From Saitoella complicata NRRL Y-17804 (Eukaryota > Ascomycota > Saitoellomycetes > Saitoellales > Saitoellaceae): a stretch of DNA of 64,000 nt. Below are positions 9,582 to 19,979 of this stretch, piece by piece. Every line of letters starts with the position of its first letter. Position 1 is the first letter of the stretch. Location: NCBI RefSeq assembly GCF_001661265.1, contig NW_017566997.1, positions 372,001 to 436,000 of the forward strand, written 5' to 3'. The notes under the pieces are model-generated. The model searched no databases. It had not been told where the DNA came from and saw only the letters and a list, made by a program, of their open reading frames with translations. The translations under genes and the position numbers were made by a program.

Positions 9582-12153
9582 ATGGTTGCAATAATCCCTC
9601 AGATGTTAGGCTCGGGGAAACGTTCACTCTCTTTTCCCGCTGCCGCGTATGCCGTGTATGCGGCTATTGCGGTCGCTGTCATCTTTCGTTTCTTCGCTGC
9701 GGCATTCAATCGTGAGTAGCTTTCCAAGACATGGCTATATCGGTAGCTAACCGATATTCGAAGAGGATCCATATCACTGTCGTTCACTGGTAACGAAAGG
9801 AGCATACCTCGACCCAGTACATGCAAAGTCATGGCAGCCAAGTGGTTGCGTGCTTAAATCATACGCAGCAAAGCCCAAAGGACAATCCATCACATCGGCA
9901 TCGGAATGCCTCTGGGGAAAACGAGTGATGTTTGTCGGAGACTCCACTGTGCGGGAAACCTTCTGGGCGTTTGTCAAATTGGTTGATCCTGCCAACAACG
10001 CGGAAGGGGGGTACATTGCTGCGGACAAGAAGCACGAGGATATCAGCGTTTATGCCGGTGATGTGAAGATGCAGTTCTTCTGGGACCCGTACCTCAATGG
10101 TACTGGTCTGAAGGCATTGGACTGGAATGCCAAGCAGACTGATGAGTACCGACGGTTTGCCCTTGCTGTTGTTGGCTCAGGACTATGGTTTGCGAGATAC
10201 GGCAGTGACAACCAACAGACATCCTACATTCAATGGAAAGATGCCATCGACAATGCTGTCTCAAAGATGGTCATGGCTCAGGAAGCTTGGGGTCCGTTTG
10301 TGCCGGGCAATGATACCTTCGTTATCCAGGGTGTGGAATACCCCGACACGAACAGGCTTGACCTGTCGCGGAAGGCAAGTATTACGACGCAGGAGCTCGA
10401 GGCTATGAACAACTACCTGCACGATCTCAGCCGGAAGCACCCGAAACTGAACATCATGTTTGCTGCGGAAGAAATGTCCCGTAATCGAGTATCGCGCGGT
10501 AAGGACGGCTTGCACTCTACTGCTTCCGTAGCTACTGAGAAGGCCAATATACTGTTGAACCTTAGGTGCAACGCTGCCAGCACTCTCAGAAGGAAGTTTC
10601 CTTTCGATGCAACTTGCTGTGCAACGTACAACAACGCAAACTTGGCACAGCTACTCATGGTACTCGCCATTGCAGTCGCAACACCTCTGCTCATCGCAAA
10701 CTACCACAGCATCAACGATTTTGCCTCTGCACGTGTTTATAAGGCTTTGTTGGCTGTTGGTCTTGTAGTTTTGTACTGCTTTTACGCCGACCGCACTCAC
10801 TACTTCGAGAAGATCTCCAAGTACTACACGCAGACCTCTTTTCTCGGCCTCTCGTTCATCGCAGCTGCTATTGCTTTCGCAACGATTACTGAGTCATCCA
10901 AGGACCAGCCATTCCTCGCCCGTGACCAAACGGATGAATGGAAGGGATGGATGCAGATTGCGATTTTGATCTATCACTACACCGGTGCCAGCAAGGTTGC
11001 TTGGATCTACAACATCATCCGAGTATTGGTTGCGTCGTATCTCTTTCAAACTGGCTTCGGACATTTCGTCTTTTTCTATAAGAAGGGCGACTTCAGTCTG
11101 AAGAGGGCCGCGGCTGTGTTGTTGAGGCTGAATATTCTTCCATGTGCTCTTGCGTACATGATGGACACGGATTACCTCTTCTACTACTTCAGCCCGCTGG
11201 TTACGGTTTGGTTTGGGGTCCTCTGGTGTACGATGAGGGTTGGAAGTCACTTAAACCACAACAACCTTTTCATGGTAGGCAAGCTTCTGGCGTCAGCTGT
11301 GTTGTTCACGCTTATCATCAAAGTGCCGTTCTTTGTTGAGGGTCTTGGCAAGCTGTTCAAGGCAGTCGCCTTATTGCACGGTGACGCGAAGGAGTTCAGA
11401 TTCCGTGTGGCCTTGGATCTGTACACCCCGTGGGTGGGTGTGCTAGTTGGCTTTGCATTCATCAAGTCTTCCGAGCAAAAATGGACGAGTCTTCCTTCTT
11501 GGCCGTGCATTCGGAAGCTGGCAATCGTCGCGTCTGCAGTCGTCATCCCAGTGTTTGTGTGGTTCGAGGCGACCCGGGAGACCAAGTTTGTATACAATGC
11601 TTGGCACCCATACGTCTCTTTCCTTCCTATTCTGGCGTTCATTGTGCTGAGAAATGCCACCCAGAAACTTCGCAATTCGCATTCAACGGCTATGGCATGG
11701 ATCGGGAGGTGTTCCTTGGAAACGTTCATCCTCCAATTTCACATCTGGCTGGCAGGTGACACCAAAACTCTCTTGATTGTTACCCACCCGGACTGGTGGC
11801 TGTTGAATTTTGTTATTTCCACTGTTGTGTTCTTGGGTGCTTCCTACCTTGTCAGCCAGAAGACTGGTGCGCTGACGGAGTGGATCATGGGTGTGGAAAA
11901 GAAGCCGGTTGCAGCCCTGCCGACGGTGAGAGATACTGCAACCGTACCAAACGAGGGCGATCACAAGGGCAAGAGTCTTGCGCTTGTTGTGAAGACCGAA
12001 GGGGAGGCCATTGGGCAAGGCGAGCCAGATACTCCAGTCAGGCCCACCGCACCACGAGTAGGAACATGGGGACAGTTTGGAAAGGATTTGAGAATCCGGC
12101 TTGCTGTATTGGGTGCGGGATTGTGGGTTGTCAACTTGGTTGCGTCTATCTGA
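9582..12153 (+). CDS. CAS1: CAS1-type glycan O-acetyltransferase (PC-esterase plus multi-TM acyltransferase)
   Basis: Golgi-type integral membrane enzyme that acetylates polysaccharide or sialic-acid-like glycans (Cryptococcus Cas1p, human CASD1 family). Exon 1 is 9582-9711 and exon 2 is 9764-12153; the 52-nt intron is GTGAGT...GCTAACC...AAG, and the product is 839 aa. Splicing joins a signal-anchor TM (about residues 20-42) to DPYHCRSLVTKG, the conserved start of the lumenal domain. VMFVGDSTVRETFW carries the GDS catalytic serine of the SGNH/PC-esterase fold. From about residue 370 there are roughly 11-12 TM segments of the Cas1p domain, with DYLFYYFSPL and WHPYVSFLPI motifs. An alternative in-frame ATG is at 9603. 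Family assignment is secure; which glycan is modified is unknown. Confidence 0.93.
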
Positions 12154-12275
12154 ACATACCCCGGATCTAAAAGATGAATGGAGGACGCAACGTTTAAACA
12201 CTTTTTAGGATTCGATTTTGCATACACCTTATAACATACACTTGAGATCTATCTCACACCGTTTTGGAAAAACAT

Positions 12276-13445
12276 CTAAGCCAAGGTAGATTCGAGAACC
12301 TTGCAAACAGCATCACCAATCTGGGAAGTGGTAGCGTCACCACCCAAGTCCTTGGTCCTCAAACCCTGACCACCGATCTTCTCGGAGTCCAAAACCTTCC
12401 TAACAGCATCCTCGATGGCCTTAGCCTCAGCCTCCAAACCCAAAGACCACCTCAACAACAAAGCAACGGACAAGATGGTAGCGATGGGGTTGACGATACC
12501 CTGACCGGCAATGTCGGGAGCGGAACCGTGGATGGGCTCGTAGAGACCGTTCACGCGGGACTTGCCATCGGGGGTAGCGTTGAGGGAAGCCGAAGGAAGG
12601 AGACCGAGGGAACCAGGGATAACGGAAGCCTCGTCGGAGAGAATGTCACCGAACAAGTTCTCGGTAAGCATGACACCGTTGAGAGCACGGGGGTTCTTGC
12701 AGAGGAGCATGGCGGCGGAGTCAACAAGCTGGAACTTGAGCTCGACATCGGGAAACTCCTTGGACATGATGTCGGAGACGACGGTACGCCAAAGACGGGA
12801 GGTGGCGAGGACGTTACTGTAGATCATGTTAACATATGACATGACGGGCTTGGGCACGGATCAAACGTACGCCTTATCAATACAGTGGACTGGCTGAGGA
12901 GGGGTGGTAAGCATAGCCAAAGAACCAGCAAGACGCGTAACACGCTCAATCTCCTCACGGCTGTAAGGCATAGTGTCGAGGGCGAAACCAGAACCGTCAT
13001 CCTCCTTCCTGTCACCAAAGTAGACACCACCGACCAACTCACGGATCATAGTGATATCAGTACCCTTGCAGACGTGCTCCTTAAGAGGAGAGTACTCGAT
13101 CAAAGACTCGGAAGCGAAGTTGCAGGGACGGATGTTGGCGTAGAAGTTGAGCTCCTTGCGGATACGGAGCAGACCCTGCTCGGGGCGGACCTTACCGGTT
13201 CCCCACTTGGGTCCACCGACAGCACCAAGGAGGATACCATCGGCAGCCTTACAAGCCTCAACGGTTTCATCGGGGAGAGGGTTGCCGGTCTCGTCGATGG
13301 CGATACCGCCGATGTGGGCGTACTTGAAGTCGAACTTAATGTCGGACTTGACCTTCTGGAGGGTCTCGAGGACCTTGACGGCCTCGGCGGTGACCTCGGG
13401 ACCGACACCGTCACCGGGAAGAACGACAATGTTGTAGTTGGTCAT
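12276..13445 (-). CDS. LEU2: 3-isopropylmalate dehydrogenase
   Basis: NAD-dependent oxidative decarboxylation of 3-isopropylmalate, the third step of leucine synthesis. Exon 1 is 13445-12871 and exon 2 is 12816-12276, with a 54-nt intron (GTACGT...CAG). The junction restores [16 protein letters not shown], and the product is 371 aa (usual 360-370). It starts [18 protein letters not shown]. Substrate arginines are visible around [14 protein letters not shown]. Mg-binding aspartates lie in [13 protein letters not shown], and the NAD-binding [15 protein letters not shown] is intact. The stop TAG is at 12278-12276, only 122 bp from the stop of the convergent CAS1 gene. It is probably under Leu3-like control through the site described upstream. 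Confidence 0.97.
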
Positions 13446-13722
13446 TACTGTTTATTGATCGAATGGATCCCTGGGACCTTATGATTACCTGTATGGTGGT
13501 GACTCCCTCGGACGAAAGCTCGGTCCCTATAGTCGAAATCCAGGGCGCGCGGGCCGTGTCGGCAGATCAAGCCGCGAGATCGTCGACGAGGACGATTCTA
13601 TGGCCAACACCCATTCTCAACCGATTCGAAGGACCAAATACTACAGTCTACCATTGCAGTTCATGGGGAAAGGTGAACACTAGCGTCAATTTAGGGTCTA
13701 GATACTAAGTTTCCACTTACGT
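13446..13722 (-). promoter_or_regulatory. LEU2 upstream region
   Basis: This 277-bp gap between LEU2 and the PAN3 stop must contain the LEU2 promoter. At 13554-13562 it has CCGTGTCGG, an everted CCG-N3-CGG pair as bound by Zn2Cys6 factors, 109 bp before the ATG. The Leu3 consensus is CCG-N4-CGG, so this is one base short of a perfect Leu3 site. Assignment to Leu3 is only a suggestion. Confidence 0.3.
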
Positions 13723-15773
13723 TTAACGTTTTTTTGATAGCTGTGAAAAGGCAACTTCTATGCAGCTCTTAATCTGTAAAGTACCAGTTAGCATATGTCC
13801 ATGGACAAGGTAAAGAGTCGCCATACCTCTCGGTAGCTCAGCACCAAACAACTCTGCTCATCCCTGCTAACGAGCATAACCTTTTCGTCGCTACCCACAT
13901 CCAACTTGTTCAAGCAGCTTAGTACGTGAGCCATGTCCACCACTGGATTGCCTTGTTCGTCGACCTGGTGGAACACATAGTCCCGAAAGAGCTTGATTAG
14001 GTAGCGATCACCAGTCTCCGACCATTGCGGGTCATGGTCGTATTCTGGTCTCTCATTGATGAAGCCGAGTTTGGTGAGGAGTCGTGCGATACGACCGTTT
14101 TCCAGTTCACGGGCGAGCGCAGCCTCGATATTGTCATTGAAGTGAAGGGCGGAGTTGAAGTCTTGTATGGTATGGTCAGCGATGAGCGTAACAATTTCCG
14201 AAATCGTCTTCGTCGGCGAGGGTTTGGAGATGAGATAGACGATGATATCCTTCAACTCCACAGAGTAATGTCGGGAAATGAAATCCACGGCTGAAGGAAA
14301 GTCATTCGCAGCCAATGGCGATCCACAAGCAATAGAGACGATAAGTCGACCGAGTTGTAGGAGGTCATCCTGCTGCCATTCTTCGAGTGTACCTCCAGTG
14401 TCGTACGCAAGGACGTCGACGATACCCAAGCAGTTCAGTCTGATCCGCATTTTACTCGTCATCAGGATCTTTGTCGGGTCGATGCATCGTGCGGCCAGCC
14501 CAGCAGCATGGATCGTCCTGAGGGCTGAAGTGATCTGGGTGATATAGCTCCAGATAACCTTTTCTGGGACGGCAGCCTGGCCTTCGTATTTGGCAACATA
14601 ACGGGGGCTCGGTCCGAAATGGGTGTCGTAAAGCGTGGTCGACAGGGGATGGAAGTCGTATGCGAAGACAATAGCTGTATGCGCACGTTAGTTAAGTCCA
14701 AGCAGACCTGGCTGGGTACGTACAGTTATCTCCAAACGCCTTGGTCGTGAATGCTTCGTGCACGGTCACAATACTGGCATTCGTCACCCGTCTCCACTGC
14801 TCAATCAATCCAATCGCTTGCTCCTTGACAAGCCTAAAGCCCTCTATCCGTCTAAGCGCATACGTCTTCCCAGTAGTACCAGAAAAGGCCTTGTACACCC
14901 AACTGGGATACCCAAACACCCTAGTGTCCTTTTCGCGCTTCGTGTCTAGTGGTACGAGCGAGTGGTATACATGCACAGAGCGTGGCAAGTTCAAGTCACC
15001 GATCGTCTGTAATGTCGCGGCACTCTTTCTTTGCAGCTCTTCGCGGATGTTGTCTGATAGAAAGAAGCCGTGTATCGTGCGCTGGTATGGTAGGAGATCT
15101 GAGCGGTGGGGAGGCTGCGCCGCGTAGAGATGGTATTGGAGGGGTTGGTAGGGCTGCATAGATGGTTGGTAGTACATCGAAGCGGATGGGTTGGCGTAAG
15201 GGTTCATGTTGTCAGGAGGAGCAGAGTACACTTGACTCTGAACCAAGGAATCATTAGCTACATTCACGGCGTCTTTCAAGAAGCCAGCGTACCGGATCCA
15301 TGCTCATCTGACTCATCTGCTGAGTGAATTCGGGGGCAGGAACGCTGCTTGCAGCGAAGCTTGTCGCTGAATCGGCGCCGCTTGAATGCATTCATCAATT
15401 GCTGCATTTACCCATGTTTCATGTGCGAACATACCCAATGAAGTCTTGTCCTGGCTTGAATTCAGGCGCCAAAGCAACCATGGAGCTCTGCTGTGTCTTT
15501 GGCACGAAGACCGGAGCATCCCTTGCGAGGGACGCAGTGCTCTTGAGCGGTGACGCGGGTTGGAACATTGGGGAGTCAATCTTGAGCTTCTTTGGTGTTT
15601 CGGGCCTTGATGGCACGGGGGATTGCTGTGAAGTCTGTTGCTTGTTCTTCAAAGGTCACATTGTCAGCACAAACCATGTCAATGGCCGACCTGAGTGAAT
15701 GCTGTACCGCGTCGTGGTTGAACATGCAGCCTTTGTCCGCGAACTTGCAAAAGCCGTGAATGAGGGCTGTCAT
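13723..15773 (-). CDS. PAN3: PAN2-PAN3 deadenylase regulatory subunit Pan3
   Basis: RNA- and Pab1-binding pseudokinase that brings the Pan2 nuclease to poly(A) tails. Six exons are resolved: 15773-15708, 15646-15435, 15380-15293, 15237-14724, 14674-13827 and 13773-13723, with introns of 49-61 nt. Visible parts are a CCCH finger (GFCKFADKGCMFNHD); DSPMFQP, typical after the finger; a PAM2-like ALAPEFKP; and QYHLYAAQPP. The pseudokinase follows with FGYPSWVYKA and an AFTTKAFGDN-SIVFAYDFHPLS junction. The C-terminal part has INERPEYDHDPQWSETGDRYL, FRDYVFHQVDEQGNP and SCLNKLD. The last exon adds IKSCIEVAFSQLSKKR. The 5' end is unsettled: the first finger Cys is missing in frame, and a further upstream exon is likely. 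Confidence 0.9.
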
Positions 15774-16136
15774 TATTCGACCTCCGCCGGCTGAGGGTGA
15801 GCTGCAACCGAAGGCTAAGCCAAAACGTTCGTGGGACCTATGGGGGGGGGGGGGGGAGATGTGCATTCGTTGAGGCTCACAACGCGTTTCTAGTCGAGCC
15901 TGCCGTAAGCTCGCCGAGTCAGATCCTATGCAAGAACATAGCGTGTCCTGAACGAGGCGGTTGGAACATTGAGCCTCCCAACCGAACGATTGCTACCTGG
16001 TATAAGAATAGATGGTGGTCCCTTCGCGGTCGGTTCGTGTGCTGTACGTCCCATGCAAGCGGCTGCACGATGCTGTCGTACAACGACCGCCGCGTCTCCC
16101 AAAGAGAACCTCCGCCAGTGAACCCTACGAAGGGCG
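15774..16136. other. PAN3-APC4 divergent spacer with a G15 tract
   Basis: A bidirectional promoter interval of 363 bp. A run of 15 G on the plus strand occupies 15842-15856, just before the visible PAN3 start. On the minus strand, 15950-15930 reads Q-D-T-L-C-S-C. The D-T-L-C part resembles the piece that precedes the first zinc-finger Cys in fungal PAN3, but no GT donor follows it. Confidence 0.45.
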
Positions 16137-18437
16137 ATGAACGCCCAGGGATATGCTCAAGGACAGGCGTTCACCATTTTGAATGAAAAGGTACTGCCTG
16201 CGCCTGCACGATTGCTATCATGGTGTCCTACAATGGACATAATTGCGTTCGTTGCCGATACCAGCACAGTGTCAGTGCATCGCATGAGCGGTCAGCGAGT
16301 TTGGACGCAAGATGTGAACGTCAGAGTTGAATGCATTGCTTGGAAGCCGGATGGTAAACTCCTGGCAATTGGCTTGGACAACGGGGCTACTTTGCTCTGC
16401 GACGTGAATGATGGGAGCGTTGCGCACAAGATTGATGCATCATACGCTTTCGGAAAAGTTTGCATGGTTGGCTGGGTACAGGAAGATCCAACTCAGCGAC
16501 AGAGGAAATTTCGCCGACCTGATGGTCAGGACATCGAGAAATTCATGCCACGGTTGAACAAGATCACTTCGACAAGCAAGGCAGGCGCACATTCGGTTTT
16601 GGATGCTATCGTGCAATCCGCAGATGAAGCGGTCATGGACGTTCTCATTGCAGCAGACGACCAAGGCCACCTGCACGTAAGCATATTCGGTACGTTTTTC
16701 CTGGGTACGGTGACGCTGCCGGTGCCAGCACCTGCACATCACTCGTCGACCTCAACTCTCTCTACACACATTATCACCGTGGCGGACAAAGGAGTTCAGA
16801 ATCGACAATGGAGTTTGCTTGACATGTCGTTCTTCCGTCATTACAATGTCTCAATCCGCAACCTAGCTTCCATCTCAACCAAGGTTTTCTCGCTGATTGC
16901 TTACTTGGCAGAAGCCTTTGAAGCAATGACCGCCGAATGGAAGGAAATGAAGCGCATACAGCAGCTATACATGGAAGCTTGCGTTGAAACGATTGAGGAA
17001 CACGGAGCAGGGCCTGTGACGCCTGTCATCGAGCTGTTCCAACTGCTGATGACCGGCATTCCCAGTAGTGTACTCAGGGAATGGCTGACAGATCGCCTAA
17101 CGGAAAGAGGATTAAAGAGATGGGAAAAGGCAAGCGTGTCAGGTTATGCCGCCATTCGGAGACTAGTGGTGGAGCATGTTCATCCTGCCCTCGACCGACT
17201 TGCCTTGGCTTTGACAAAGTTGGAAAAGCTGTCGAGTGATCAGTCTCTTGATTTACACCGACAACACGTTCAAAGGTGTCTCGACCTTCATCGCATGCTT
17301 TTCATGCAGTCACACTTTCTTCTTCGAATTATGAACGAAGAAGACGTACGATTCAAGTCTTTCGCGGCCTGGTTGAGGTTCATCTTCGATGAGATCAGCC
17401 CGGTAGAAGGTGCTCCTCCACCTAATGATGATGCGCCTGATGAGATTGATGCAACCAAGGTAGCGGAGTTCATTGTGCGATGTTTACCGCAATCACGGAT
17501 CAGACCGTACTTCGAGAATGAGGGGCCCGCTCTGCCACGTCAGCAGCGACCTGAGGAGGCTTCAGATATTAAGATGTCGAAGACGTTCATGAACGACTGG
17601 TCTATTCAACAGATCGAAGGAGACGCTGTCTCTGACGAGGCTAGTTTGGAGAACATCCTGAAGACCCTGAGATTGTCCTCCATCGAAGTATTCCGCGCGC
17701 CAGCGCAAATGCTACGTGAGAAAATTTCGATCCACCCGCAAAAGTTATTGGCAACAGGGAATCCCGAAGGTAGATCTACATCATCTATTTTACGAGTTGT
17801 TGAGCGCGTGAATGAGAAGGAAGTCTTCATGGCCTACGACGTCACTCATGGTAGTGAGCGTGCATGTAAGTAGAGCAATACTGTCATACAATTAGCTGCT
17901 AATGCCTAAGCAGTACATGTCCACCGATATCTTATAAGGGAAGAGTCAGGGTCAGACGCGAACCCGTGTTCTACATTACTTGTGGGCATTGCGGTAGTGA
18001 ACCTTGAGGCGAACGGGGAGCCATGTGAGGTCAAGGACCTCGCATTCGTCGACGACCAGTCGATGCTCCTTCTGCTATGCACTTCAGGTATACGTTTGGT
18101 TCCGATATCTTACGTCAGCTCTAATCGGCCTATAGATAGCTCAAAATATGTTCTTTGGGCCTTGGATTACTCCTCGTTAACGTACTCCCCTTTGGCTGAG
18201 GGAAGTGTGATTACAACCGACATTCCCTCACAGCCTCTGCAAACTTCTAGGAAGCACTGGTTTGATGCAGCTTTTGTGCCAAGGGCAATTGCGGTCAACG
18301 GTCGAGCTGGACGACGGATTGGATGCGTGATGGCCGAAGAGCAGCAAAGATACCTCATCTTTGACCTAGATGCTGATGACGAAAGCGAGGACGGAACTGC
18401 GCATACTGATGAAGAAGAAATCGATATGGAAGAATAA
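16137..18437 (+). CDS. APC4: Anaphase-promoting complex subunit 4
   Basis: Scaffold subunit of the APC/C ubiquitin ligase, linking the APC1/APC5 platform to the catalytic arm. Exon 1 is 16137-17865 and exon 2 is 17914-18437; the 48-nt intron is GTAAGT...CTAATGC...CAG. The Apc4 WD40 N-terminus is clear: LLSWCPTMDIIAF, then WKPDGKLLAIGLDNG. The long helical APC4 domain follows (residues about 190-520). A second likely intron, 18089-18136 (48 nt, GTATAC...TAG), removes 16 residues and keeps frame, so the product is 750 aa unspliced or 734 aa spliced. The C-terminus is very acidic (DLDADDESEDG, DEEEIDMEE). APC10 starts only 100 bp downstream on the same strand. Assignment is confident; the second intron needs cDNA. 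Confidence 0.9.
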
Positions 18438-18537
18438 TAGAGATGGTTTTTGGGTTCTGCGTTCTACTTTGGAGTCTTGTTACTATTTTTAGCTACTAGT
18501 CAGATACCCCGGATTCGAGACGACGCTATTGTCAACA

Positions 18538-19348
18538 ATGTTCACACATTACCAACAAGGCAAACTTTACACAATGTCCTCCGATTTGGAAATGCTGAGT
18601 GCTCCTCCGACATCCGCGGGTAGTAATGGAACGTCCCGGTCAGCTATCGACGTTGCTGGTGAGAGACTGTGGACACAAGCGGCGATTCCTTCTAACCTGC
18701 CTCTCTCACAGACCTCTCCGATAAGCGCGATATCGGTAACCTTGCGCACTGGTCATTATCTTCCTTCAAGCCTGGTTTTGGCATTCCGCAACTGCGCAGC
18801 GAGAACAGTGAACAGTACTGGCAATCAGACGGTCCACAACCACATTTCATCAACATTCACTTCCCGAAACGGGTGGCGGTCAATGTACATTATTTGCACC
18901 AGAATCCTGTCTCAAATGCTAACTGATGCCAGTACTTGTCAATATACACGGACTACAAGCAAGACGAGTCCTATACGCCGAATAAGATTGGTATCAAGGC
19001 TGGTACCGGCTTTCATGACTTGCAGGAAGTCACCGTTGTTGGCATGAATGAGCCCACCGGCTGGACACATGTTCCTTTGGGCGACTTTGGCAATATGTAT
19101 GTGCTCTTTTACTGCTTGAACACTGACGGACAAAAACCTGACCGCGTCAACGTAGGGGTATGCTCCGTCTACATCTGATTCAAGTCTGCATTCTCGGCAA
19201 TCACCAAAATGGAAAAGACACACACGTCCGGAACGTCAAGGTCTTTTCTCCGAGGCATGACGAGTCTGAAGCACTTATTGCTGGGCCGGGGTTGGCCGTC
19301 AAAATCTTGCCTTTCATGGATCCTAGTTTTGAGTATGCAGTGCGATGA
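18538..19348 (+). CDS. APC10: Anaphase-promoting complex subunit 10 (Doc1)
   Basis: DOC-domain subunit that, with Cdc20/Cdh1, reads destruction boxes and boosts processivity of the APC/C. There are four exons: 18538-18658, 18712-18884, 18933-19096 and 19156-19348, with introns of 53, 48 and 59 nt; the product is 216 aa. Spliced landmarks are DLSDKRDIGNLAHWSLSSFK, the DGPQPHFINIHFPKRVAV strand, YLSIYTDYKQDESYTPNK, GWTHVPLGDFGN and LIQVCILGNHQNGKDTHVR, all hallmarks of the jelly-roll DOC fold. The last intron was chosen because it keeps the NMGMLRLHLIQV frame. Start is ambiguous between ATG 18538 and in-frame ATG 18574. The C-terminal tail ends FEYAVR; in other fungi the tail docks on Cdc27. 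It lies directly behind APC4. Confidence 0.93.
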
Positions 19349-19979
19349 GCGCGAACGAGAGAGAATCGCGAAGAGAATCGCGAGATATGGCCTTGTACTG
19401 GCCTACTGCTCAGGCGAGGCTTATTGAGGAAGAGTTGGGCTCCGCGTAGTAGGAGAACCACAGGAGGTGCATTCTTGGCACTGCTGACATGAGGAGAGGA
19501 CTGCAGTGGTCGCTTCCGGGCACAGTACCCCGGATTACTCACTCCCTGGAGTATGAAAAGCATGTATAGACGAGAAGGATAGAACTGCCAATGGTATGAG
19601 ATCTAAGGTACAGGACTGGGAACTACAATGGATCTTGGGCTTCGTGGTGAGGGTTCTTTTTCCTCTGAGGAGAGCGTCAAAAGTGTACAAATAAATACAA
19701 ATAAAACGTTTTTCAGAATCAATTGAGCGTTTTCCTGATGATCTTGCCAGTTGGCACGTGCACGGTTACTCTGGATACGGGGCTAAATCAAGTCACCGAC
19801 GACGTCGACTCGGGCCTTAAGCTTACCTGTACTTTTCTGAGAGGTGACCGAATCACAACACAACTGCCTCCAGTACCCAATCGACTCAGCCCGTACGATC
19901 CGTCGAAGTTCTATACCTGAACGATCCTTTCGATAACGTCCTATCACTCGCGTTTCTCACTAATTGTCGATTGCCCACC
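19349..19979. other. APC10-KAP95 intergenic region
   Basis: This 631-bp stretch has no convincing gene. It contains an A-rich run with repeated acaaataaa units near 19685-19706 that could serve KAP95 transcription. The 65-codon plus-strand frame at 19723-19920 has no homology I recognise and is probably leader sequence. Confidence 0.4.

Noticed and set aside
12264-13484. Plus-strand ORFs of 191 and 199 aa opposite LEU2
   Set aside because: Antisense shadows of LEU2 exons.
19723-19920. 65-aa plus-strand ORF before KAP95
   Set aside because: No homology; KAP95 start at 19980 is fixed by the conserved N-terminus and good context.
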